A DNA stretch of 64,000 bases, from contig VUYT01000042.1 in assembly GCA_008802785.1 (NCBI GenBank), positions 50,359 to 114,358 on the forward strand. Reading direction: 5' to 3'. Positions 47,198 through 58,969 of this stretch are shown here, one piece after another; within the stretch, counting starts at the first letter, position 1; every line of letters starts with the position of its first letter. The notes below the pieces were generated by a model, which had not been told where the DNA came from, ran no database searches, and saw nothing but the letters and a program-made list of their open reading frames with translations. Made by a program: the position numbers and the translations under genes. This DNA is from Symmetrospora coprosmae (lineage: Eukaryota; Basidiomycota; Cystobasidiomycetes; Symmetrosporaceae).

Positions 47198-48420
47198 GAC
47201 TGCAGTAAAGTGGCTGTCCTGTCGTGTGACTGAGCCTGTTCTACTTTCTCCCTCTGGGCTTTTGCAATGTCTCAGTCAAAGCGAGGTCGCGCTGTCCTCC
47301 TGCCGTCCTCAATTTTCGCCCCTTGCTTCGAGCTTTCCCTGCCCCGCCTGCCTGCCCGGCCGGGCTCGCCTGGCTCGTGCTCGCGGCTCACCTGTCCCTT
47401 CCGCTGGAAGGAATCGTGCTCGCGACACCCCCGTACGGCCCGAATGAAACACACAGAGATGCTTGCAGAGAGGTCCAGCAGGAACGCACGATAGCTGAAA
47501 GCAAACAAAATGCCTGCCTGCACCAGCGCGCCGTTTGCGTGACGGGGATCCGAGCGTGCTGGCGGCGGGGCTGCTCACCTTGATCGAAGCTGCCGGGACA
47601 CTTCGACTCATCGGCGACCTGAGTCATACCTCACGCAGCTGCTGCAGTCTCTGGTGTTCACATCCTCTTCTCTCTTCCTCCTTTCTTTGCGTACCCTGAC
47701 TTCCCATGCCCCGTTTCCAGCAAGCGCAACCACACGACCCGTCGAGCCGTTCCATCCGCAAGCCACGCAGGTAACGATGCAGCAAGTGCGCACGCGGCGA
47801 GCGTAGCGTGTCGCTCGGGCTTCAATCTCACTGGGGCTTCTGCAGAACAGTCCAGCCGCGTCGCACATGCCATGCACCTGAGCGAGCCGAGAGGCACCGG
47901 CAGGCATCTTCCTCTCTCATCAGCGTCGAAGTGCTGCGGAGCATCGATACTGGCCTGCTGACGAAAGCGTATCGACGACTATGCAATCGCGAAGAGCGTG
48001 TCTGATCGGTGGTCTGATAGCCAAGCTGCTATTGCAGAGTGAAGTCGGCCTTACTCGGGTACAGCTGTACGCGCCAGGATCCCCTGCATACATAGCTGCT
48101 CCCGATAGCGTTGTCGGAGCGACTGGCCGCACTTTCAGCTACGTAGCAGACTGCTCGTTACAAGACGGTATATGTAGTCTATGTGCTTAATGTTACAACC
48201 AGCACCCTCATGAGCTTTTGCCTTCCCCCCCTCCCCTCTCGGGAGCCGGAACGCATTTAGCCGCGAAGGAGCCGAGAGAGAGTGAGAGGGACTGAGGAGC
48301 TCTGCAGTTGGCTTTCCTATTGTAACCAAGCAGCTCCCTTGCTTCTGTGTCATCTCTGTTCCCATCTCTAAGTCGGTCATCGCATCCAGTCCCGCCAGCC
48401 TGTGCCGCCCAACCGCGTCC
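47198..48420. other. Divergent intergenic region between Stm1-like and thiolase genes
   Basis: 1.2 kb with the promoters of both genes; the second-longest gap fully inside the window after 7230-8574. Several 80-125 codon open frames overlap on both strands without domains. No tRNA-like B box or repeat was recognised. An unannotated small gene or ncRNA cannot be ruled out. Confidence 0.45.
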
Positions 48421-50203
48421 ATGCACCGTTCCGCCCTTGCCCGCCTGACACCCTCCGTGGTGCAACCACGCGCAGTCGCACGTCGCTCCTTCGCCACAGC
48501 TCCAATGACCAAGGCCGCTCTACCCGAAACGCGTGAGTCTCGGCGTGGGCTACAGAGTCGCCCACTCGCCGGAGCATGGCTGAGACTGCAACTCTCCTTC
48601 CAATCTCCACCTCCCAGTCACGCGCAAGTCGCCGGACGATGTGGTCATTACCTGGGTCAAGAGGACAGCACTCACCAAAGCAAAGAAGGGCGGCTTCAAG
48701 GACACCTCCTCAGATGCCTTGCTCACTGCAATGCTCACAGGCGCAAGGGAGCAGGCCGGCTTCGACACCAATCTCGTCGAAGACATTGTCGTTGGCACTT
48801 GCCACCCACCTTCTCCCTGCTACGAAGCTCGCGCTAGCGCTCTCGCAGCGGGCTTTGCCGAGCACACTGCCGTTCAGTCGTTGAACCGGCTGTGCGGCTC
48901 TGGACTCATGGCCATCCGAGCCATCAGTGACAGTGTTGCACGCGGGGACATCGAGATTGGCCTTGCAGTTGGAGTCGAGAGCATGACCAGCAAGTGAGTT
49001 GTCGCTACACTTGAGACGCTTCTTGCCATGTTTGTGCGACTCATGATGTAGGGACATGTTCTTCTTCAAGCCCTCGGCCAACGCCGGTGTTCCACTCTGA
49101 AAAGGTGCTAGCCAGCGCGGCCGCAAAGGACTGCGCCGAGGTAGGTCCTTTGGCGAGTTCCGCTCGTACAACGACGCCGCTGATTCTGAAGTGTCTTGCT
49201 CCGGCTACGCTTTTCCAATCACAGCCAATGGGCTGGACGTCCGAGAACGTCGGACGCGACTTCAAGGTATCCCGCGAGAAGATGGACCACTTTGCTCTCA
49301 GGTCGCACAACAGAGCCGAGGCAGCAACGAAGAGTGGGAAGTTCCTGCAAGAGATCCTTCCTGTGCGGACAGTTCAGGTCAACGCCGAAACTGGAGAAAA
49401 GACCGAAGTCGTTGTCGACAAGGACGATGGCATCCGCAAGGGCTCAACCTACGAAGCTCTGGCGAAGGCCCGCCCGGCATTCCCGCAGTGGGGCGAGCTC
49501 AGCACCGGTGGCAACTCCAGCCAGGTCACTGACGGGGCCGCCGCCGCTTTCATCATGTCGAGGAGGAGAGCTGAAGAGCTTGGCCTCAAGCCGCTTGCAC
49601 GGCATATCTCAACCAGCGTCGTCGGAGTAACGCCTAAGTATATGGGTATCGGGCCCGCTGTCGTTATTCCCAAGCTCCTCGCAAAAGCCGGTTTGACCAA
49701 GGACCAGGTCGATCTATGGGAGATCAATGAGGCTTTCTCGACCATGTACGTGTACTGTGTCGAGGAGCTGGGTCTTGACGTTGAGAAGGTCAAGTGAGTG
49801 GAACATGGTGACCATGACAGGCCGCGAAGAGGGCGGAATAGCTCGCTCAATCACACTCCCCTCCACATATCATTTTCAGCGTCAACGGCGGTGCCATCGC
49901 TCTCGGCCACCCTCTGGGTGCCACGGGCGTCCGTCAAGGTGAGGCAACCCGTCTGAACGCTAGCGCGACAAGCTGAGCAGAAGACATCTCTCCGGCCCAC
50001 AGTTGCGACTGGCTTGGCAGAGCTCGCACGGACGAACGGCCAAGTGCTATGCACATCAATGGTACGCGATAAGCTTGCACGTCTTGGCATGGCCGGAAGC
50101 TGAGAAAGCCCCTTGATTCTCTCGTCAGTGCATTGGCAGTGGCCAGGGAGCCGGAGCTCTGTTTATTAACGAAGCGGAGCCCTCGGCTGGAGCTAGACTA
50201 TAA
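48421..50203 (+). CDS. 3-ketoacyl-CoA thiolase with N-terminal presequence and C-terminal ARL
   Basis: Performs the last step of fatty-acid beta-oxidation. ATG 48421 starts an Arg-rich presequence (MHRSALARLTPSVVQPRAVA, then RRSFATAP). A second in-frame ATG (48505, MTKAALPE) lies right at its end. Core motifs are VQSLNRLCGSGLMAIRA (nucleophile Cys), VGVESMTSN, AKDCAEPMGWTSENVGRDF, GNSSQVTDGAAAAFIMSRR, WEINEAFSTMYVYCVEEL, NVNGGAIALGHPLGATG (catalytic His) and CIGSGQGAGALFINE (second Cys). The protein ends ARL, a fit to the PTS1 consensus. Introns include 48994-49070; a nearer AG at about 49050 would create a stop, so the acceptor at 49070 was chosen. All catalytic residues are present. Mitochondrial, peroxisomal or dual location is open. 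Confidence 0.92.
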
Positions 50204-50334
50204 GTGATGCGGTTGACAATGTAGTGTAGCAACAATGGTCCCTCAGCAAGTCGTGCTCCTGCGCAGGGTGTACAAGCGCTTTCACAGGTGTCCGGTACCG
50301 CCATATCTGGATTCGGACATGTCGGTACCGACTC

Positions 50335-53300
50335 CTATTGTGGAGGCGGCGGTGCCTGCTTGATTTGCTTGGGCATCTTGCGTTGCGAGTCGTCCTGGAT
50401 GTCCTTCTTCGTGAAGGCGTGCGGTGCCACTTCGAGCAACCAATCCGGCTTGAATTCCATCACTGATCGGGCGTACTCTTTCGACGTAAGCACCAACTCG
50501 TAATAGTTGATGTATCGCACCGGCGGCTGGCTGTTGAAAAGCGAGGCTGAAGGATGGATGTAGACCGTCTGGTTGGTTTTGAAGGTCTTGTAGCTGTCAC
50601 CGGTCCGGCTGAGCTGTGCGCAGTTGTAAAAGTATCCGGACAGCATGGACTTTTGAATCGGTACGATGTCGCTACTATCCGAATTCGACTCTGGCACGAT
50701 TCCGACCCGCTCGCATAGATTTGCAAGCTGATCCCGGATATCCCGGACTCGATTGAGCGATTTGACCTGGACAAAGTTCTCGTAGGTCCATCCGATCGAG
50801 AACGCCGTGTCGACCCATTCGGTAAAGACGTTGAGCAGGGTGAAGTGGTCTCCGCCTGGTCGCACGAAGTTCTGGTGTGCCTGATTGGCCTGGATTTTCT
50901 TGTCCTTGGGCCGGAAAAAGAGGGAGCCAGATTCTTGCAGCATGGCAGTGATGGTGAGGATCTCGTCCGTACACCGATAGTGCTCGCTCGCGATGATCGC
51001 CTTCGAAAGTCGGGGATCCATGGGCTGGATAGGCGATAAAGTGGGTCAGGCATTGTATCGTCCTGCTGAGTCGGCCGCCGAGGACACTCACAAATTCGCT
51101 CATCCTCCTACCGAGCTTCGTGAGCTCTCCCCTATCGTTGAGAGCACCAAGGGCATACAGCAGTTCTAAGCTGCGGCGCAGCGTCTCCTCCGGTGGCGGG
51201 TCGATAAACTCGAAGGACAGGAGGTCGTTGATGCCCAGGGACTTCAGCAGGAGAATGGCTGATCCGAGGTTTGTCCGCTGTATTTCTGCCACGGTATCTT
51301 CTTCGAGCTCGTTTGCGAAAGCCAGTTTGGTAAAGAGGCGGAAGCACTTGCCTGGGCCGACGCGGCCAGCTCGTCCAGCTCGCTGTCCTGCTGCTGCCTT
51401 CGAGCACTGATGAAATGGGGCGACACCAAAGCAATTAGCTAGACTCAAGGGCACGGGTGCGTTCCACCACGACAAAAGGCCGCAACTCACAGGTACGACT
51501 GTCAGCGACTCCATGCCAGTCCGGGGATTGTATGAGTTCTGCTTGACAAAGCCAGGATCAATAACATAGACGACACCATCGATGGTGATACTGGTCTCTG
51601 CGATATTGGTTGCGAGCACCACTTTGCGAGCCCCTGGTGGTGTTGGTTCGAAGATCTTGGCTTGCAGCTCGGTGGGCAAGTTGGCGTAAATGGGGCAGAT
51701 GATGAGCTCCCCCACTTTGTTGCCTAAGGCGCGCTGCGTCTCCTCCAAGCTCTCCTGCGCTGCTTCTATCTCATCCTGACCCGTCAAAAAGACCAGGATA
51801 TCGCCTCTTGGCTGTGACGTATGTATCTGAAATACGGTCGTGATGGCAGCGTGCAAGTAGTTGGCTTCCGGCTGCGGCGTGTAGTGAATATCGACGGGAT
51901 ACATTCGACCCGGGATGTTGAAGATCGGAGCACCGTCGAAGTGCTCGGAGAACTTCTCGGCATTGATGGTTGCTGACGAGATGAGCAGCCGGAAGTCTGG
52001 CCGGAACCTGGCGATATCCTTGACCAGTCCAAGCAGGATGTCGGTAGACAGAGTACGCTCGTGCGCTTCGTCGATGATCATGGCGTTGTAGCCTGCTAGG
52101 TCTGGCTCGGTCATGAACTCTCGCAGAAGCATTCCGTCCGTCACTGCGAGAAGACCGTAAGGCATGAATGCGTTAGTGTACCGTATTTGGAGCGTAGTGA
52201 GCGAGTAGAAATAGCACGCACTATACTTAATGACGGTTTTGTCACTCGTGCAGTCCTCGAAACGGATAGAGTAGCCGACCTCACCGCCGAGTCGCACGCC
52301 CATCTCTTCTGCTACTCGCGCCGCTACCGACATGGCTGCCACTCTTCTGGGTTGCGTGCACCCCACCTTCTGACCGCCCTTAGTATAGCCAGCCTCGTGC
52401 AAGAATTGCGGGAGCTGCGTAGTCTTGCCTGATCCTGTCTCTCCAACAATGATAAGAACCTGGAAGTCCTCGATGGCCTTGAGGAGCTCCTCTCGCCATT
52501 CGTACACAGGCAAGGATTTCCGGACCTGGTCGATGCTCTTGACGCGCTGTTCTGCCGCAGCTATCTGAGCCTGCAGTGCCATGTCTTCCTTGCTGAGATC
52601 CCCTCCGATCCGGTCTTCGACTTGGAAAGCGATCTGAGCCGAGTCATCGAAAACGTAGTCATAGTCTGCGCTGTTGTCGACAACTTGTCGATCCTTTGCA
52701 CCAGTCTGCAGCATCGAGTTCGAGGATTGCATTTCTTCGTATCTGGAAGGAGAGTCAAGAGTGTGTCAGACGAATACCGTTGCTGCTCGCTCAGTGTTGT
52801 TTGAGGGCCTACCGTTCAAGATCCGTGACGAATTGCTCTCTGTCTCTCTCGCGTTTGTTGTCTTCGTATCGCTTGTAAAGCACCTCCTTTTTTCGCTTAG
52901 AATCGAGCTTTCCCTTCTCAGTGAGGTAGTCTTCCGGCATCATATAACCGTCGAAGCCGTCGTCTATGCGCAAGCGCTCCTCCGTCAACCGTAGGATCTC
53001 CTTTTTACTATTGAGCTCCTGCATCTCGGCCTTGGTCAACCGTTGTCCCCGTGTGTCTCTCTCGAAATCCTGCACTTCCAGTCGCAACAGGTCTATCCGC
53101 TGCTGCTCTCGCTTCTTCAGATACTCCTGGCGGGAGTAGTCGCGAAGGTTAGGCATGGCGGCGGCGGCCTTCTCCGCGTCGTCCTGTAGCAGCTTCCTAG
53201 CGCGCTGCTCAGCCGTCAAAGTGCTATCCTCGACGACCTTGCGACTGTTGCTCTTGTCTTTGTCCTTGGCTTTCATTCGTTTGGCGAACTCGTCCCGCTC

Positions 53301-53909
53301 CTGCAAGTCTCTGAGTCGTTCGGCCTCCTTGCGCGCTGCATATTCGGCAGGAGTCTCCTCTCGCTCCTCGTGTGGGTCGCCGTCTGCTTCGTTGCCTGGA
53401 TGGCTAGGCGAGCCGTCGCTCCTCCTCTTTTTGCTCGGCTCCTCCTCGTCCCAGTCATTCTCAGTCGTGCGCTTCCGGGCGGAGGACTTGTCCTTCTCCT
53501 TGCCCTTGCCCTTGGCTGCTTTCCCTTCTCTCGATGAAGGTCCGGCGAGAGCCTCATCCGGCTCGTCCATCATGAGAGAAAACTTCTGCTTGCCGAGCTC
53601 CTTCTTGCGTTGCTCCTCCTGCAGCCTGTCCTCGCGCTGCTTCCTGTCTCGCGCGGCTGCTCCTACGGCTGCACCTGAGCCCGACTTGCTTGCTCCGCTG
53701 CCAGCCCTGGGCACGCGGCTGTACAGCTCCTGGGAGAAGCGCTGAGCTGCTCCATTGTCTGGAAGCCCGTTGGCCACGAGGGAGGCATGCAGCGATGTTG
53801 GCGACTTGCTCTTCGTTGCGAGTGTCGTGAAGTAGCTGACGAGGGCTGAATCTGAGGCGCCCAGCAGGTTGAGCACCTGGTCTCCCACCCAGGTCTGCAG
53901 CTCGGCCAT
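50335..53909 (-). CDS. PRP2: DEAH-box spliceosomal ATPase PRP2 (DHX16)
   Basis: Remodels the activated spliceosome before the first catalytic step. ATG 53909 starts a PWI-like N-terminal helix bundle ([20 protein letters not shown]). A long charged region follows ([40 protein letters not shown]). After the intron at about 52745-52812 come [20 protein letters not shown] and the helicase core: [111 protein letters not shown] and [20 protein letters not shown]. The C-terminal winged-helix/ratchet and OB regions end with [12 protein letters not shown] at 50335-50337. Introns at 52144-52221 (78 nt) and 51407-51490 (84 nt) are open in frame. It is convergent with the thiolase, 131 nt apart. Confidence 0.96.
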
Positions 53910-54104
53910 GGCGCTGTTGCAGTGTAGACCAGCTATGGCCCAGAGTCTTGGATGCAGGCTGCAAGGAATTTAGCGGGCGTAGTACGGAAAGCAAGCGGGC
54001 GCAACGCGACTCGACTGCAGGCAGCCCTGGCCTGGACATTCGCCACCAAGGGCACACTGTAACTCCCGAATCAAGAGACATAGCGTCCACGACCTAACAT
54101 AAGA

Positions 54105-57100
54105 CTACACAGGCAGCAGACGGAGCCTATCAGCTGCCTCCCTGCTGGCATGCCTGTCATCCTCGGTCTGCTGCATAATCGGACCTTCCTGGCCCACGTC
54201 CTCTTCTTCGCTCTCTTCGCTTCGCCAGTCTGCTAAATACTCGGTCAAGGAGTGATGCAGACGGATGCCTTTCTCTAGCATGAGGCTGTGCATCCTCTTC
54301 AGCTCTCCCGAGCGGAAGGCGTGCCTCAATGACGGCGCGAAGGCCAGCATGTACAGATCTGCACGAGGTCCCGTCCCGAAGTCAGTTGAGTTGCAGGACT
54401 AACGTGAAAGGCACTCACCCTTTGCCCACGGACACTCTACAATCGCTTGAAGTAGGTAAGTCTTGGCCTTCTTCAACCGTCCTTCTCGCAGCTCAAAGTT
54501 GATGCGCAGGGCCCAGATGCTGATGGATGAGCGTGTTCTGTCAAGGCCGAGAGGGTAGTGCTGTCAGCCACTGTAAGCCACATTTCAGTTAGAGTCACCC
54601 CTACCGTTCGTTGTCGACGGCGCGCTCGAAAAGCGCCCGGATTGACTCGGGGTTGTACCGTCTGGCATTCAAGTGGAGCTCTGCGTAGATGGCGAATAGC
54701 CAACCTTGTGCCGAGACGGTGTGGGGACGCAGTATCATCTCCTCGAGGACGGTTCTCACCCTATTGTCTATCCTAGTGCGGAGCTCGTTGTGCAGGTGCA
54801 GTGACAGGAAAACGCTGTTGTTCGGATACGAGCGCAGTCCTGATTCCAGCACACTGCGCAAATCGCCTGGACGGAACGCCCTTCTCGAGAGAGAGTGCCG
54901 GTAGATGATTTTGGCATGGAGAGCAATAATCTCCTCCTCTTCTGCAGATGTTCTGGCTTCGGCGCGCAGTTGTTCTTTCTGTTCGTTCATGACACGAGAG
55001 GCTGCCTCCAGTCCGGATGTGAGGTACGCGAGGAGTGCTAGACCAAACACTATGCTGACTCGGTGGCGGTAAAGGGATTGCGGTGCGTCTATCGAATTTG
55101 CCAGAGCTAGTTGACGGCTGAAATGTTGCCTGGCTCTCAGCTGCTGTGAAGTCGTAGATACGACCGAGGCTGAAGCGATGCGTTCTGTGAGCGCCACAGA
55201 GCGCAGGAAGAGCATGGACGTCAGGTTGCTGATCATTGTGCCGTACACGCACACACGTTCCATTACTCACCGAGATATGCCGTGTCTGCAGTAGCGATCG
55301 CGCAAGCGGAAAGCACACACAGGCAGGAATCCGTAGCACCGTTCTCCCACTCCAGTTCTGCCCATGCACGCCACAGCAGAGGAAGGTCGACCTTTTCCGA
55401 CTCAGAGAAGTCGATGGAGAGGGATAACGCCTGTACGTATACATTCCGGGCGGCGCTGAGGTTACCAGCGCTACGCTCGATGCGAGCGTATGCGTCCCAG
55501 AGTAGCAGGTTCCGACTATCCTCCTTGAGGATACGCTTCGCGATCTTGATCGCTCTGACGTTTATGATAGTCTCAGCATGCCGCTAACACGCTGCCTTTA
55601 GAAATCGCTGAGGGTATGTGGAACTCACCCCTTCCGACTGATGGCAGCTTCCACCGAGAAATAGATGAGGGTGAGGAAGGGATCCTTGGAGACAGTCCGC
55701 ATCTGCGCCAATGCAGCTCTGTGAACGATCTCAGCCTACCTGCCTATCTACGTCACTGCCTGTCGCACTCACCGCAAAAAGCCCTTTTCTGCCGGCTGGA
55801 CATCCTTGAGATGATCGAGCTGAGAAAACCAGGGCGGATCCACCTCGAAGAGAGAATCTGCCGACACCGGGAACGTTCGAAATGGAGGCTCAAATGGCGT
55901 GGAGACGCCTGGGATCTTCGCGGGCTCCATAGCTTCGCCTGTAACTATCTGAAAGGGGAGGAGGTCGTGCAGAAAGTCCTCCGGAGAGCGAGCAGGCCAG
56001 AACCTGCTGTTTAATGACTCGCAGGATGGAGCGAAATCATCTGCATGGAGGAACGTGTCGCTGCCGAGGATGGACTCCGAGCTTGTGTCTGGGGGGATGA
56101 CAGGCAGGCCGAGATAGATGAGGACCGAGTATAGGAGTTGGGACCTGGAGTCCGGAGACGCCACAACGAAGAGAAGGCCTCGTATATCGTCGAAGAGCAC
56201 GGTCGCATAGGGATCGTCCACGTCCTCTGATGCTTGCGTACGGCTCGGATGACTTCGCTTCCGGGATGTGGTGTTCTCCGCTCTGCACCACAGCAGGAAC
56301 GGATCATCGTCTTGGGCCGAATCATTGGTCGCCGCAGGCGCTTCATTGTTTGTAGTCAACGCATCGAGGCTGGTATTGCTCCAGCCCCGGGCGCCTTCTT
56401 CCCCAAAACGAGGGACCTCGGAATCCCAGAAGGTTTCGAGATCCTCGAGAACCTTTGCTATAGCCTCGTGATATTGGTCTATCGAAGCTGCATTCAAGCC
56501 GGCTTTGCAAACATCCGGCATGTAGAAGTTGAGCTCCATCATGCCTTGAAGGGCGGCAATGGCACGTTCCCGGTAGCCTGTCGTAGATGAACTCGCTTTG
56601 CTTCAGCCGTGGCTTGCTAGCAGAGACTGAGACAATAGTAAGGACTTACCGGCTTGTCGCAGCAAAAAGCAGGCCCGCAGGAACAGATACAGGAGATTTT
56701 CCTCGATCGCCTCACGCTCCACACTGTTGCGGACTTCTCGTTGCGCAGCCTTGTCCAGTCGCTGCATGCAATCGCTGTACACTTCGATGGTGTCTTGTAC
56801 CGTGAAAACGGTCGCTCGGGTCTGTCGAAATGTGATGTACTCCAACCAGAAGCGTCGCTCCTCCGGATAAGTCCGAAGTAGGGATTGCCAGCGCTTCATG
56901 GCATCGCTAACTTCCCAGATTTCGATGCCATATTTCAGAAGAGCGAGGTTGAGAGCGGGGGAAGCCTCATTGCCGGGTTGGGCAAGGGCACGCTCGAGGA
57001 TGGAGATCTTGACCTCCGCTAGGGTCCGTTTCTCTGCTTGCGGAATGACTCTCCTGCTGTGTCTGGACGTTACGGCGTCAGGCGTGGAGAGCTTGTTGTG

Positions 57101-58472
57101 CACCTCGTCCTGGAAAGCAGCGAGCTCTAGCCACACAGCGGTGTCATTCGGGTGAGACCGAAGATGCTGTTGGAAGTTCTTATTGCGTCGTTGAACGTAT
57201 GTATCGTAGCTTTCGCCGTCCTCGTCTTCGTCTTCCACGTCGTCCTCCGACAAGCCGCCGCTGTCGCTGCCAGGAGATCGGTCGTCGCGTGCTTGAGCTT
57301 GACGAATGACCTTTCCAGAGTTCTCAAGTGCAGAGGAGACCGGTTCCGTCCGCAGTGGCAGGAAGTCCCGCTCCGCATCGAGAGCTGGGGGATTCAGCCC
57401 GCTTGCATCGGCGGTGGCAGCGAGCCGCAACTGCTTTCGGTGACGATCAATCAGCAGCCTGACAGTCTTGCGGTCGGCGAGTCGCGGTACCTGCAAAAGA
57501 CGATCATGTCATCGGAGGTCAGTTCCGCACCTGTGGTGGTGCTTGCCGTCATCCGCCCAAGCTCACTGATGATCGACCGGCGCGGCCGGCGATGATTTCC
57601 AGACCCTGCCCAGCGTACGCCGACTCTTTGGTGATTTTCCACTCGCCAGTCATACCGATGATGTGGCCATCTGGGAAGAATGCAACATCGCGCTCAGAAC
57701 AGGCTCGGTCGGACCGTTGCGCAGGAGTACTCACAGCCGATTCTGCGGTATACCGGGACGGAACCCCGATATAGCTTCCCGTACTGCCGAACATCCTGAT
57801 CCCCTCTCCGGTCGAGAGTGTACAGCTCGCGGTCCAACAGGCCTATAACTCCCTGTATAGACGTGGATCCCTGGTTACTGCTTGACGCCACGACGTTCAG
57901 CGTCGATGTCGGGGCCTTTGAGCGAGGGCGAAATAAGCGGTCAGTACGACAGCATGTTTTGTTTCATATGAGTAGGGCTAGCAGACCTCGTCTGCGGAGA
58001 TAATATTGCGGGCGCGGACATTGGGAGAACTTGATCTTCGACGCCTCCGCTTTTCGTCTCTGCGCTCACTATGCCGCTTGCGCTCGGAGGTTTGTATGTC
58101 GGACGCTGCATCATTCCGGCTCTGCCTGTCTGGGCCGTCCCTTGGCCTGTCGCCTCTTTCGCTGCCGTGATGCCGAGAACGTCTTTTGCTCGACGCCATG
58201 CGGTCATCGCTATCGCTGGCGCGAGCACCTAGCTGCAGGGTCTCAACGGCGCGGTGCTCTTTCCGAGAGGACGTTGCGTCTTCTCTACCATCACGCGGAC
58301 TGCTCCTTCGCTTGTCCTTCCGCCGTGTCCGTTCATTATCGTCTTGTCTTTCGGACCTGCTTCTGGAGCGTTTCCGAGCGCGCTTCTTGCCGTCTTGCGC
58401 AGGAAACGAGTCAAAGGCTGGAGCGTCTGGAAAGGAGGTGAAGCTTGGGGCAGTTGTTGAGAACGAGGTCAT
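54105..58472 (-). CDS. NRDE2: NRDE2/Nrl1-family RNA-regulation protein
   Basis: A nuclear protein that binds Mtr4-type helicases and affects RNAi, splicing or exosome decay. The ATG chosen is 58472 (MTSFSTTAPSFTSFPDAPAF); it is followed by an Arg/Ser/Asp-rich region (KKRARKRSRSRSERQDDNER). Family blocks in order: YTLDRRGDQDVRQYGKLYRG and VPVYRRIG; YDTYVQRRNKNFQQHLRSHP with NDTAVWLELAAFQDEVHNKL; ISILERALAQPGN; RFWLEYITFRQTRATVFTVQ (HAT-like repeats); FWDSEVPRFGEEGARGW; and DDPYATVLFDDIRGLLFVVA. C-terminal exons include VRTVLEEMILRPHTVSAQGW and FERAVDNER. It ends RLRLLPV, TAG at 54105-54107. At least nine exons; some borders between 55440 and 55770 are not fully fixed. It is divergent from the F-box/WD40 gene. 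Confidence 0.9.
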
Positions 58473-58969
58473 TCGCGATTCTAGTGCTACTCTGCGAGAG
58501 GTCGTGCGGAGGAGAACGAGCGGTCCAGGACTCGGAGGTGGGTGGTGCAGTCTGTCGCTTGGCCAGCTTGACAGCGGAGAGGCTCGGCCCATCGCAGTCC
58601 AGTGACGGGCGCAGTAGCCACGGCTAGGGTATGCGTCAACTAGGTCGGCATAGACAGACCACCTGCAGACATCCCCTTTTCGTGAACTGCAGCGGTGCAT
58701 CTTGGATGTCGCGTCAGTGGCGAACGGGCACGTGTGGCTGCGGCCTGAAAGGGGGCAACGGCGGACTGGAGGACCGTGTGCCTCTTTCGTTCAGCTCATT
58801 CTGCTTCATTCCACCTCCTTGCTTCACTGCGTACTCGTACCGTGCAACTGGAAGGCAGCTCGCCACTCCCTCGTCGGCAGATCAGCTGCCCCTTCATCCC
58901 GCTCCCCAGATAAACGCACCCATCGCGTTGTGCTCGCCTCGCTCTGAGCGACCCCTTTCCAGCTGGACG
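58473..58969. other. Divergent promoter region between NRDE2 and F-box/WD40 genes
   Basis: 497 nt. Both frames remain open upstream of each chosen ATG, so the N-termini could be longer, but no family similarity supports that. No motif was recognised. Confidence 0.5.

Noticed and set aside
49040-49100. Apparent stop codon (TGA) inside the thiolase gene
   Set aside because: It arises only if the nearer acceptor at about 49050 is used; the acceptor at 49070 keeps the frame and gives normal thiolase sequence.
52144-52732. Uninterrupted frame suggesting PRP2 has no introns here
   Set aside because: Removing 78 nt at 52144-52221 gives the conserved [12 protein letters not shown]; retained sequence has no counterpart in the family, so the segment is an in-phase intron.
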